DNA from: CAUUCF01 sp045580225
GTDB taxonomy: Bacteria; Pseudomonadota; Gammaproteobacteria; UBA9339
Direction of reading: 5' to 3'
NCBI GenBank assembly: GCA_045580225.1
Contig: JAZNNJ010000005.1
Coordinates: forward strand, 1 to 41,982
DNA length: 41,982 bases
Under the pieces are notes generated by a model. It was not told where the DNA came from and ran no database searches. It was given only the letters and a program-made list of their open reading frames with translations. Shown piece by piece: positions 26,638 through 35,581 of the stretch (within the stretch, counting starts at the first letter, position 1; the number at the start of each line of letters is the position of its first letter). The translations under genes and the position numbers were made by a program.

Positions 26638-27036
26638 CTAAAAACTTCCAGCAATACCCATTCCTGCAATTCCTCCAGCCATAAGTCCAGCACCCAGCCA
26701 CATAAGATTATTGTAAATTGCACCGAACCCGCTACCACAACACCATCTTGCAGAAGTACCACAACCTAATACTGGTCTATTAATTAAAAATTCATGCTGT
26801 TCATCATGAACTTCTTGAATAACCGTATTTGTAGCAGGATCATATTCTTGCATATCAATCACTCCAGGCAAAAACAAACCGACTGAAGTAGAACCACTCC
26901 TAATGGGAGGACATAAACCTAACAAACCAACAGTAAACATAACAACACCAGCGGCAAATACCGCCGCAGAATAGGCATAATTTTCGGGATTACCTCCACT
27001 AACACAAGCCAATTCTTGAACACACAATTGTTTCAT
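26638..27036 (-). CDS. Small protein with colicin V-type double-glycine leader (unknown function)
   Basis: I do not recognise this protein. The ATG at 27036, with GAGGT 5 nt upstream, gives 132 residues. They begin MKQLCVQELACVSGG, which fits the double-glycine leader pattern of colicin V and class II bacteriocins (Leu4, Glu8, Leu9, Val12, Gly14-Gly15). Cleavage after Gly15 would leave 117 residues: a hydrophobic helix (about 20-42), a polar middle rich in Asp, Glu and His (about 60-86), four cysteines (42, 92, 99, 100), and a Gly/Ala-rich C-terminal helix (about 103-131). It follows icmV on the same strand. A secreted toxin or effector is possible. No peptidase-exporter or immunity gene is adjacent. 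Confidence 0.7.
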   Translation of the reverse strand: MKQLCVQELACVSGGNPENYAYSAAVFAAGVVMFTVGLLGLCPPIRSGSTSVGLFLPGVIDMQEYDPATNTVIQEVHDEQHEFLINRPVLGCGTSARWCCGSGFGAIYNNLMWLGAGLMAGGIAGMGIAGSF

Positions 27037-27067
27037 AAAAACCTCACACTTAATAATAAATAACATA

Positions 27068-27096
27068 ATGATACTATCATATAACTAAACAATCAA
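27068..27096 (-). promoter_or_regulatory. Candidate promoter for the double-glycine-leader gene
   Basis: On the minus strand TTGATT (27096-27091) and TATCAT (27073-27068) are 17 nt apart. The predicted start near 27061 lies about 25 nt before the chosen ATG and excludes the alternative start at 27066. The -10 sits in a perfect ATGATA-C-TATCAT palindrome (27068-27080), which could bind a repressor. The region is very AT-rich, so confidence is limited. Confidence 0.45.
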
Positions 27097-27140
27097 ACAC
27101 AATTTATAATATAATAATAATTATTTAATGCAATTAAAGC

Positions 27141-27629
27141 TTATATTTTATTGTGTTTATCATTATTTATCATAAAATTCCACCAATCTTTGAAAGTATT
27201 CCCTAAACGTCTCTTAGTCATTTGAAAATACCAAAAATGTTCACGATAAGCTGATAACCCCATAATACCAATAAAAATCGTTACTAATAACGCAATAAAA
27301 ATACGTCCGATCAATAACAAGTAAAAAAAATAAATTAGGAATAATACACAAAAAATTAAATAAATAATTGATGACCACCAAAAAGTTTTACGCCTTTTTT
27401 CTTCATCTGCTGCAGATAGCCCTAAGCGAGCAATTGATTCCTCGTAAGTTTCTTCCATAATTTCTTTAGGACGTTTGTTAATAGCACAAAAATTTTTAAC
27501 TAAACTCAACATACGACTAACATTACTTCCTAATTCATCATAAGATACCCATGCTTTGTAGTTCACAAAGGAATAAAAAAACTTCTTCATCTTACTTGGA
27601 CGCCGTTTCACACCTGTCTTTTCTAACAT
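27141..27629 (-). CDS. icmV: IcmV-like Dot/Icm type IVB secretion protein
   Basis: IcmV is an inner-membrane component of the Dot/Icm type IVB secretion apparatus. The 162-residue product has a basic N-terminus, ESIARLGLSAADEEKRRK, then two membrane helices (about 75-95 and 97-120). The end, REHFWYFQMTKRRLGNTFKDW, matches the conserved IcmV C-terminus as I know it. It starts 36 nt after dotA with AGAGGAAGG before its ATG. dotA and icmV are also neighbours in Legionella, which strengthens the call. Confidence 0.78.
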   Translation of the reverse strand: MLEKTGVKRRPSKMKKFFYSFVNYKAWVSYDELGSNVSRMLSLVKNFCAINKRPKEIMEETYEESIARLGLSAADEEKRRKTFWWSSIIYLIFCVLFLIYFFYLLLIGRIFIALLVTIFIGIMGLSAYREHFWYFQMTKRRLGNTFKDWWNFMINNDKHNKI

Positions 27630-27664
27630 AATCCTTCCTCTTTATTTATTATATTTAAAACTGT

Positions 27665-30325
27665 CTATTCTTTTTTATCAGAATTATTTTCTTGCTTTTT
27701 CTCCATGGATGCATTTCCATTATCATCAGAAAGATTATCATAATTAAATTTACTAGCATTTAATCTAATACCTTTCGTAGAAGATGCCATTCCACCAAGC
27801 CCTTGCCCAAAAGAGTCATTACTACGAGATACCCCGCCTTTAACAGTTTCAGCATATTGTTCTTCTAAACCAACAGCCGGAGGAGATATTCCAATAACAC
27901 GCATTACTTCATTATATAAAGTATAAATACATGAATATGCCAAATTAGCAATACTTAATAGTATAAAAACATAAACAACTATTACTCCAACCACTTTAAA
28001 CATTGAAACTACAGCATCAAAACTATAATTAGCTCCTACACCTCCCTCACTTATACTAACCTTACCAAGTATTAATTCATAAACTTCAATAAAAATTTCA
28101 TTTAAAAATGAAACACCAATATTAAAAATAAAAGCACCCAACAATAGACCAATAACCATTAAAGCAGGACGAAAAAAAATCGCTATTACCTGCATTACAA
28201 ACTGCTCAGCTTCCCTAGTTAACAATAGGTTATCCTGAGAATTTGCTCCCCATAGCATTAAAAAGCAAATTAATGGAGCGGCAAACATTAAAACTAAAAC
28301 CGATATAAACCAGCTCATTCCCCCAAATAAAAATAAAATCGTAGGCAACAATGGTAAATACACAGCCATTAACAATCCACTAGCTAACATTGGACCAGCA
28401 ATGCCTAGTAAAATCGGCATCGTTAACAACAAAACTTCACTAACCAATCCCACAACTTGATTAGTAAAATCTTCGATAGCACCTACCGTATCAACCCACC
28501 CCGTAGTTACCCCCCAAAAAGTACCTGCCGCGACTCCTGTTTTTATCCCTACCATTATAGCAGAAGCAGCAAAACCACCTACCCCGATACCCACATTTAA
28601 TTCTAATATTTTTTTAAAAATGAACATTGACTGATTAATTAACGATTCTCCAATATTTTGAATTTTAAAAATAGCGTCTTTATTCTTATTTAATTCAGCT
28701 TTCCAAGTATCAATAAAATTATTGACTGCTACATGCAAAATCATTATTGGAATTCCTCTAAAAAAACCTAATAAAAACGGAGGACCGCCTAAAGGTACCC
28801 CCATCAGGATAGAAGCACCAGCAATATAACCGTCTAAATCGCTGTTGCTAACGGTCTTGATTGCATCTAATTTACTTTGAATATTACCAGCTACATCATC
28901 ATCGTCTTCTACACGCTTAACTGCACTATTTCCAATTTTATTTACGTGTTCAATTGCCCCCGACAGTATGCTTTTCCATTTATCTACACTATCTTTATCT
29001 GATATGATACTGCTTAATTTTTCTTGAAAATCCTTTTTCGAATATTTTTTACTAACCTTTAAATAACTACTTGCATCATCGATCGTTTCCTCATAAATAT
29101 AAGTATTCATAAGGTGATAGTAATAACTACCCGCAAACAACCAACCTAATCCTTTAACTGCACTAAAATCAACTTCAGAAATACCATCATCATTGCTTTC
29201 CGTTTTTTTAGACTTCGCCCACAAAGACTCTGTTCCTGCCTGGTAACTCAATGTAGCATCAACTAAATCAAGTACCCCCAGATCATCTGATAACTCTTTA
29301 TCTGACTCTGATGCTATTTTAGATTTATCAACGATCATGCGCGCAGCATTATTCAAACCATCAAGCATTCTTAGAGCTGCAGTTCTTTTAACAAAATTAT
29401 CGTAACTAAATTTTCCACAAATACCCGTTAAATCGTCAGATAAACTTACCCCATATGAATCTTTTAATTTTCTCGTATCCACATAAGGAAATTTAATATC
29501 CCCAGATCCCTCATCACTATCTATTTTATAAATACCAAATCCATTATCCGCAAAATCAATAATAGAATTTTGCAAATTTACCATTGAACTACACGATGTT
29601 TCCTCACCACCTACACACTCATTTTGTTGATTTTCATATTCACTTTGTCGCTTACTGTCTAGAACTTCCATAATTGAATAAGAACAAACTAAAGAATCCA
29701 AAACATCTTTGCTAGAAACATGTTTATTACTACTAAAGTTTTTAAAAGTACTGTCATTACTCCCATTAATAAGCGCTAAATTTATCCCAATTCTTCTGGA
29801 ACTTTCATCTGTGCCCGCCGCTACAAAAATTTGTCCATCATGCGCATGAATATAATCCAAACTTTTATTCCACAACAAATTAGCAAAACCCACACTCTGC
29901 ATAATAATCCACATAATAATAACATTAATCGTAGAATATCCAGTACTTTGGGGAACAAGCAAACTAGTACTCAGAGCACAACGTATTGCTACCCAAACGG
30001 TAGTACTTTTCCCCATAGCAGAACCATCAATCGCTGTATTTGTTAAAATTTTAATAAAAGTATACGAAAGAAAAACTCCCGATATAGCTAGTAAACCGGC
30101 ATTAAAAACACCAAAAATCACACTTAAAATAGATGTTCCATTAAATTTAAATTGATTAATTCCCTGTATCCTACCAAACATTTCAACTAAATATTTAACT
30201 GAAAGATCTGTACTGCTTGGAGTAAAAGTTAAACCCTTTAACATTTCTGACCAATCCTCAGCTAACACCGCATTAGCTAAAATAATCCCACCAAGCGCTA
30301 ATAAACATCTATTTAACTTTTTCAT
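27665..30325 (-). CDS. dotA: DotA/TraY family type IVB secretion protein
   Basis: DotA is a polytopic inner-membrane protein of the Dot/Icm system, homologous to TraY of IncI plasmids, and is needed to deliver effectors into host cells. The 886-residue protein has a signal-like N-terminus ending near AVLA-ED, LVEMFGRIQGI, and two early helices (about 64-92 and 125-150). A large soluble loop (about 160-510) precedes a dense cluster of helices (about 535-830). A charged cytoplasmic tail ends the protein. It is shorter than Legionella DotA (about 1048 residues). It follows plsY by 30 nt on the same strand. Confidence 0.88.
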   Translation of the reverse strand: MKKLNRCLLALGGIILANAVLAEDWSEMLKGLTFTPSSTDLSVKYLVEMFGRIQGINQFKFNGTSILSVIFGVFNAGLLAISGVFLSYTFIKILTNTAIDGSAMGKSTTVWVAIRCALSTSLLVPQSTGYSTINVIIMWIIMQSVGFANLLWNKSLDYIHAHDGQIFVAAGTDESSRRIGINLALINGSNDSTFKNFSSNKHVSSKDVLDSLVCSYSIMEVLDSKRQSEYENQQNECVGGEETSCSSMVNLQNSIIDFADNGFGIYKIDSDEGSGDIKFPYVDTRKLKDSYGVSLSDDLTGICGKFSYDNFVKRTAALRMLDGLNNAARMIVDKSKIASESDKELSDDLGVLDLVDATLSYQAGTESLWAKSKKTESNDDGISEVDFSAVKGLGWLFAGSYYYHLMNTYIYEETIDDASSYLKVSKKYSKKDFQEKLSSIISDKDSVDKWKSILSGAIEHVNKIGNSAVKRVEDDDDVAGNIQSKLDAIKTVSNSDLDGYIAGASILMGVPLGGPPFLLGFFRGIPIMILHVAVNNFIDTWKAELNKNKDAIFKIQNIGESLINQSMFIFKKILELNVGIGVGGFAASAIMVGIKTGVAAGTFWGVTTGWVDTVGAIEDFTNQVVGLVSEVLLLTMPILLGIAGPMLASGLLMAVYLPLLPTILFLFGGMSWFISVLVLMFAAPLICFLMLWGANSQDNLLLTREAEQFVMQVIAIFFRPALMVIGLLLGAFIFNIGVSFLNEIFIEVYELILGKVSISEGGVGANYSFDAVVSMFKVVGVIVVYVFILLSIANLAYSCIYTLYNEVMRVIGISPPAVGLEEQYAETVKGGVSRSNDSFGQGLGGMASSTKGIRLNASKFNYDNLSDDNGNASMEKKQENNSDKKE

Positions 30326-30355
30326 AAAAAACCACTCCCCTGGTTAATATTCCAA

Positions 30356-30937
30356 CTAAAACCGCAACTTATTCTCTGTTCCAAACTTTAAACGGCTAAT
30401 ATTATTACGATGACGCCACACCAAAACTAAAAACATTAACAAAATAAACAGCCACCCTTTAGGCAACATAAAAAGAAGTAACCCTAACGCAACAACAGCT
30501 GATAACAAAGAAGCTAAAGATGAATACCTAAAAAACCAAGCTACAATAATCCAGGTTACAATTGTAACTAAACCTACAAACAAATTTAAACCTAAAATTA
30601 CTCCTATAAAAGTAGCTACTCCCTTCCCACCCTTAAAATTAAAAAAACACGGGAAAATATGCCCCAAAAAAGTAGCAAGACCCACTATCCCCAAACCACT
30701 CCCATTTAATCCACATAACTTACATAAATAAACAGGGATAAAACCTTTTAATAAATCACCTAACAATGTGAACAAAGCTGGTTGCCTCCCACCCAAACGT
30801 AATACGTTCGTCGCGCCGGGATTATGTGAACCATCATTACGCGGATCAGGCAAATTAAAAATTCTACAAACTAAAACCGCACTCGAAATAGAACCAAGCA
30901 AATAAGCTAAAACACTAAAAAACACTGTTAAAAACAT
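30356..30937 (-). CDS. plsY: Glycerol-3-phosphate acyltransferase PlsY
   Basis: PlsY transfers an acyl group from acyl-phosphate to glycerol-3-phosphate, the first step of phospholipid synthesis, in the inner membrane. The 193-residue protein has several membrane helices and the family motifs YLLGSISSAVLVCR (about 12-25), GSHNPGATNVLR (about 36-47) and FKGGKGVATFIG (about 98-109). It lies between the TraT-like gene and dotA. A 107-nt gap separates it from TraT. Confidence 0.94.
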   Translation of the reverse strand: MFLTVFFSVLAYLLGSISSAVLVCRIFNLPDPRNDGSHNPGATNVLRLGGRQPALFTLLGDLLKGFIPVYLCKLCGLNGSGLGIVGLATFLGHIFPCFFNFKGGKGVATFIGVILGLNLFVGLVTIVTWIIVAWFFRYSSLASLLSAVVALGLLLFMLPKGWLFILLMFLVLVWRHRNNISRLKFGTENKLRF

Positions 30938-31044
30938 AAATTCTCTACCACTCTATTTGATATAATTAAATAAAACTTAACAAAATCCAGGAGTAGAATC
31001 AAGTTTTTTATCAAGTTTCTTATTACGATTTAATAGTTATTTTT

Positions 31045-31791
31045 TTAAAATATTCCGGTTATTGCTTTAATTAAGCCATTTTCCAAAACAGGTTTAGCAA
31101 CTTCAAATTTTAAGTTAACTTTATTAGCGACAGAAATGATTCTAGTCTGATATCTCTTCCAATTTGTAACCCCAAATGATTTTTGTATTAAGAGAGCACC
31201 ATTACCTTGCTTTAATTCAGAACGATCTTTCTGGCGAATTATTTCCCCATTAGCAGAGCGCTCTGAAATTTGTAAATCTGCAACTACTGTATAAGTAACA
31301 TCTTTAACTATTGAATCAGCAACAACTCCAAACACTCCACCAATAATACCGCCAGCTAACATAGTTTTAGTTCCACGCCCAACCGTAGCAGCAGTAGCCA
31401 CTCCGGAACCAATAGAAGCGATCTCACTTCCAAAACCACCAGAAAATGCCTTTTCAGCTGCAGAAATATCTATTTTACCCACAAATAGGATATTAACTTG
31501 CAATAAATAGTGTGCTTTGCTAGCAGATTTAACAACAGCATAACCTTTATTCTCCATAATTTTCGTTATTCTATCAATAAGCTCTAACTGATGATCAGAA
31601 GTATTTTTAACTTGAATACACATTTTCATCTGCTTTTCTTCGGGAGGATCTAAAAAAATGGTGTCACTTATTCTAGTTTGAACATCTAAATTTCTTTTAC
31701 TGATTGCTAATTTAGTCGCCGAACATCCGCTAATTATTACCAGCATTCCTAAACAAAATCCCCACAACACTATTTTTTTATACCAACTCAT
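31045..31791 (-). CDS. TraT-like outer membrane lipoprotein
   Basis: TraT of F-like plasmids is a surface lipoprotein giving surface exclusion and complement resistance. The 248-residue protein has a lipoprotein signal ending LVIISGC (lipid-modified Cys23). It also shows AISKRNLDVQTRISDTIFLD, MKMCIQVKNTSD, a glycine-rich stretch (about 125-160, AGGIIGGVFGVVADSIVKD), and a C-terminal YQTRIISVANKVNLKFEVAK. These match TraT along the whole length. No other conjugation genes adjoin it apart from dotA further down. A role in serum or host-defence resistance is inferred. Confidence 0.85.
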   Translation of the reverse strand: MSWYKKIVLWGFCLGMLVIISGCSATKLAISKRNLDVQTRISDTIFLDPPEEKQMKMCIQVKNTSDHQLELIDRITKIMENKGYAVVKSASKAHYLLQVNILFVGKIDISAAEKAFSGGFGSEIASIGSGVATAATVGRGTKTMLAGGIIGGVFGVVADSIVKDVTYTVVADLQISERSANGEIIRQKDRSELKQGNGALLIQKSFGVTNWKRYQTRIISVANKVNLKFEVAKPVLENGLIKAITGIF

Positions 31792-31840
31792 CTACCCTCA
31801 AATTAAAAGTACTAAATAGCTATTCTCCGCAATACATCAA

Positions 31841-33739
31841 TTACTTATATAAGTTTTCAATAATTTCAAAGTATCGATCGTAAACTTTGTTACGTTTAAC
31901 TTTCAAAGTTTGACTTAATAAGCCATTTTCAATCGAAAAAGCTTCTTTTAACAATATAAATTTTTTAATTTTTTCAAAGGCACGTAAATGATATTTATTT
32001 AGTTGCAATACCGCAATTTCTTTTTTAATTAGAGCTTCTAAATTAGCATCTAATAAAATTACCTGCTTTTTATCCATCCATACTTCATTTGAAATATTGC
32101 ATTTCTCTAAAGCTGCTTTAGAAGGTACCACTAAAGCCCCAATAAAAGCTTTATCTTGTCCAACCAACATAATCTGATCAATATAAGGACTAACTACACA
32201 AGCCTCTTCTAAAGGCAAAGGTTCGACATTCTCTCCATTAGACAAAACAATCGTCTCTTTTAGTCGACCTACTAATACTAAATTATTATCGTTAGTTAAC
32301 CACCCTAAATCTCCTGTATTAAACCACCCATCTTCCAAAAAAACGTTTCTAGTTGCCCTTTCGTCTTTATAGTAACCCTTCATGACCTGAGGACCACGAG
32401 CTACCACCAAACCCTTCTTAAAATTTGGTAAAACTTTTAAAGTTTTAGGATCTAAAATCCTTATTTCGGTGCCGTGAAGAGGTTGCCCAGCAGACCCGAG
32501 AAAATTTTTCTGCTTAACGCCTCGTAGCGTCAAAACTGGAGCTGTTTCAGTTAACCCATAACCAATACGTAAATTAACCCCTAAGATATCATAAAATAAC
32601 TCATCCTGCATAGATAGAGCACCGCCTCCAGAAATAATCACTTTGAAATTTAAATTAGCTACGGTTTTAATTTTATTATATAAAATACGACTAAATAATT
32701 CATGCCATGGCTTATAAAAAGCTCTAATTAATTTATGCTTAAAAGCATCCTTTAAATTATAATCAGATTCATTAGTTATCCTACGTTCACCATACATTTT
32801 ATGCTGTTTATATATACTACTAAGTTTAATTGCAAAGATAAACAATCTATATAAAACTTTAGATTTCTTTTCTAATTTTATATAAATACCATTTTTAACC
32901 ATTTCCCAAATTCTAGGAACTGACATCATATAATCTAGATGATAACGAGACAAATCCTCCTTTAAATTAGGAATATTCGTAAAATGTAAATGACAAGTTC
33001 TAGTTAAAAAGTAATAAATACCTATTCTTTCATAAGCATGCCACACAGGCAAAACGTGCAATGTGGTAGCACCAGGGTAAGCCAAAATACCATCATGAGC
33101 TACTTCAATTTGATAAATAAAATTATGATGAGTTAATAATACCCCTTTAGGATTACCGGTCGTACCAGAAGTATACATAATTGTCGCAGGATCATTACGT
33201 TGTATTTCCACAGATTTAAAAGTATAAGATCTAGAACATATTTCTTCATAAGTAAACACAGGACAAGGCGAATCAGTTAAATCCATTTCTTTATTTTTAT
33301 ACATTAAAATTATGAAGTTTAACTTAAACTGATGTAAATCATTCTTAATCTTTTCATAAGCACTTACATCCTGGCAAATAACCGCTTTGCTATCACTATG
33401 CTTTATAATATATAACAACTCGTCCTTAGGAGCATTTGAACCTCTAACTGCATCAATTGCCCCACACTTTAAAATACCTAAATCCACAATTGGCCAACGA
33501 CCATTATTCTCTGAAATTAAACTAATTACAAAACCTTTATTTACCCCTAAACTTTGTAACCCCGTTGCAAAGCTATCGACTTCCTCACGAAAATTATGAT
33601 AATTTAAAGAAATACAATTATACGGGTCAGTTATTGCAGATTTATCAAGATAATCTGCTTTATGGACAAAAATCATTTCGTACACTGAATTACAGCTACT
33701 CAAATCTAATTTTTCAAAAGTTTGTACTTGTTTCTTCAT
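31841..33739 (-). CDS. Long-chain acyl-CoA / acyl-ACP synthetase (AMP-binding)
   Basis: An adenylate-forming enzyme that activates free fatty acids. The 632-residue protein contains the AMP-binding P-loop MYTSGTTGNPKGV (about 189-201), GYGLTETAPVLTL (about 395-407), and the hinge region DGWFNTGDLGWL followed by LVGRLKETIVLSNGENVEPL. LPVWHAYERIGIYYF resembles the cyanobacterial, plastid and chlamydial type that can load fatty acids onto acyl carrier protein, more than classic FadD. It is two genes upstream of plsY, consistent with feeding host fatty acids into phospholipid synthesis (inferred). Confidence 0.85.
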   Translation of the reverse strand: MKKQVQTFEKLDLSSCNSVYEMIFVHKADYLDKSAITDPYNCISLNYHNFREEVDSFATGLQSLGVNKGFVISLISENNGRWPIVDLGILKCGAIDAVRGSNAPKDELLYIIKHSDSKAVICQDVSAYEKIKNDLHQFKLNFIILMYKNKEMDLTDSPCPVFTYEEICSRSYTFKSVEIQRNDPATIMYTSGTTGNPKGVLLTHHNFIYQIEVAHDGILAYPGATTLHVLPVWHAYERIGIYYFLTRTCHLHFTNIPNLKEDLSRYHLDYMMSVPRIWEMVKNGIYIKLEKKSKVLYRLFIFAIKLSSIYKQHKMYGERRITNESDYNLKDAFKHKLIRAFYKPWHELFSRILYNKIKTVANLNFKVIISGGGALSMQDELFYDILGVNLRIGYGLTETAPVLTLRGVKQKNFLGSAGQPLHGTEIRILDPKTLKVLPNFKKGLVVARGPQVMKGYYKDERATRNVFLEDGWFNTGDLGWLTNDNNLVLVGRLKETIVLSNGENVEPLPLEEACVVSPYIDQIMLVGQDKAFIGALVVPSKAALEKCNISNEVWMDKKQVILLDANLEALIKKEIAVLQLNKYHLRAFEKIKKFILLKEAFSIENGLLSQTLKVKRNKVYDRYFEIIENLYK

Positions 33740-33796
33740 AAAATACTACCTCAAATACATTAATATAACTGATAATTCCATTAATTACTAAATTTC

Positions 33797-35581
33797 CTAA
33801 CTAACTTTTAATAAAGCAACAAAAGCTTCTTGTGGCACGTCTATTTTTCCCAAACGTTTCATTTTCTTTTTACCTGCTTTTTGCTTCTCTAACAATTTAC
33901 GTTTACGAGTAACATCCCCACCATAACATTTAGCTAAAACATTTTTACGCAAAGCCTTCACCGTCTGACGAGCAATAATTTTAGATCCAATCGCCGCTTG
34001 TATTGCCACTTCAAACATCTGTTTCGGTATTTGCTCTTTTAATAGTTCTACTAATTTACACCCTCTATTATAACTTTTGTCTCGATGAACAACAGCAGTA
34101 AAGGCGTCTACTTTATCACCATTTATTAGTAAGTCAAGTTTTACTAAATCTGCAACCTCAAAATGATCGAAAGCATAATCTAAAGAAGCATAACCTCTAC
34201 TTAATGATTTTAAACGATCAAAAAAATCCAAAATAACTTCACTTAATGGCACAAAATAACTTAAAGAAGCCTGATTCCCTATAAAACTTAAATCAAGCTG
34301 CCGACCACGTTTTTCAATACATAACTGCATTACTGAACCAACGTACTCTTTTGGCAACAAGATATTTACTCTAGCAACTGGTTCACGAATTTCTTTTATT
34401 TGCACGGTTTCTGGTAATTCTGAAGGATTAGAAATATAAATAATCTGTTCATTTGTAAGATACAGCTCATAAACTACCGTTGGAACAGTAACAACCAAAT
34501 TTAAGCCATATTCTCTTTTCAAACGTTCTTGTACAATATCCAAATGTAACATTCCTAAAAAACCACACCTAAAACCAAAACCCAAAGCCGTAGAACTCTC
34601 TGGTTCATAGATAAGTGCAGCATCATTCAAGCGCAATTTAGCTAATGCTTCCCTAAAAGCTTCAAAATCATCTGCATCAATCGGATAAATTCCTGCATAC
34701 ACCTGTGGCTTAACTGTTCTGAAACCATCCAGTGGTTGAATAATTTTAGGAATACCTAAAGTATCTCCTACCGGAGCACCAAATATATCTTTAATATTAG
34801 CAACAATATATCCAACCTCTCCAGTTTTTAAACTATTTACAACTTGACGTTTAGGAGAAAAAAAACCAACGACTTCTACTTGATGCTCCTTTCCTGTAGT
34901 AAACACTTCTACCTTATCACCAACCTTAATCTCCCCCTGAAAAATTTTTACCAACGAAATAACTCCCAAATAATTATCAAACCAAGAATCAATGATCAAT
35001 GCTTTACCCGAAACACCAACATTACCCTGGGGAGCAGGCAATCTTTTTACAATCGCTTCTAACAGCTCACTTATACCTAAACCACTTTTAGCACTTACTC
35101 GTAAAGCATCTTGGGCTGGAATACCTATAATTTCTTCTATTTCATGAATAACCTTATCCGGGCTAGCTTGAGGTAAATCAATTTTATTTAGAACTGGAAT
35201 AATCTCTAATCCCTGTTCTACCGCCATATAACAAACTGAAACCGTTTGTGCTTCTACACCTTGAGCTGCATCTACTAATAAAATTGCCCCCTCACAAGCT
35301 GCTAAAGATCTAGATACCTCGTAAGAAAAATCTACATGTCCTGGAGTATCAATCAAATTAAGTTGATAACACTCTCCATCTTTAGCTCGATAACTTAACC
35401 GAACACTTTGCGCTTTAATTGTAATTCCTCGTTCTTTCTCCAATTCCATGGAATCTAATACTTGCTCATCCATTTCCCGTTCACTTAACCCACCACAATA
35501 TTGTATCAAACGATCAGCTAAGGTCGACTTACCGTGATCAATATGAGCAATAATACAAAAATTACGAATTCTTTTCTGCAT
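33797..35581 (-). CDS. lepA: Elongation factor 4 (LepA)
   Basis: LepA is a ribosome-dependent GTPase linked to initiation and ribosome back-translocation. The 594-residue protein has AHIDHGKSTLADRL (about 12-25), RGITIKAQSV, DTPGHVDFSYEVSRSL and NKIDLP (GTPase motifs in order). The family-specific C-terminal domain ends near LAKCYGGDVTRKRKLLEKQK, with a basic RNA-binding segment. It overlaps lysS by 20 nt. Confidence 0.97.
   Translation of the reverse strand: MQKRIRNFCIIAHIDHGKSTLADRLIQYCGGLSEREMDEQVLDSMELEKERGITIKAQSVRLSYRAKDGECYQLNLIDTPGHVDFSYEVSRSLAACEGAILLVDAAQGVEAQTVSVCYMAVEQGLEIIPVLNKIDLPQASPDKVIHEIEEIIGIPAQDALRVSAKSGLGISELLEAIVKRLPAPQGNVGVSGKALIIDSWFDNYLGVISLVKIFQGEIKVGDKVEVFTTGKEHQVEVVGFFSPKRQVVNSLKTGEVGYIVANIKDIFGAPVGDTLGIPKIIQPLDGFRTVKPQVYAGIYPIDADDFEAFREALAKLRLNDAALIYEPESSTALGFGFRCGFLGMLHLDIVQERLKREYGLNLVVTVPTVVYELYLTNEQIIYISNPSELPETVQIKEIREPVARVNILLPKEYVGSVMQLCIEKRGRQLDLSFIGNQASLSYFVPLSEVILDFFDRLKSLSRGYASLDYAFDHFEVADLVKLDLLINGDKVDAFTAVVHRDKSYNRGCKLVELLKEQIPKQMFEVAIQAAIGSKIIARQTVKALRKNVLAKCYGGDVTRKRKLLEKQKAGKKKMKRLGKIDVPQEAFVALLKVS

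Noticed and set aside
27037..27066. Longer start for the GG-leader protein (ATG at 27066)
   Set aside because: It has no ribosome binding site, lies upstream of the predicted transcription start, and would bury the leader motif; the ATG at 27036 has GAGGT at the right distance.
30975..31030. Short direct repeat AACTTGAT in the plsY-TraT gap as a regulatory array
   Set aside because: Only two copies 12 nt apart in AT-rich DNA; not enough to separate from chance.
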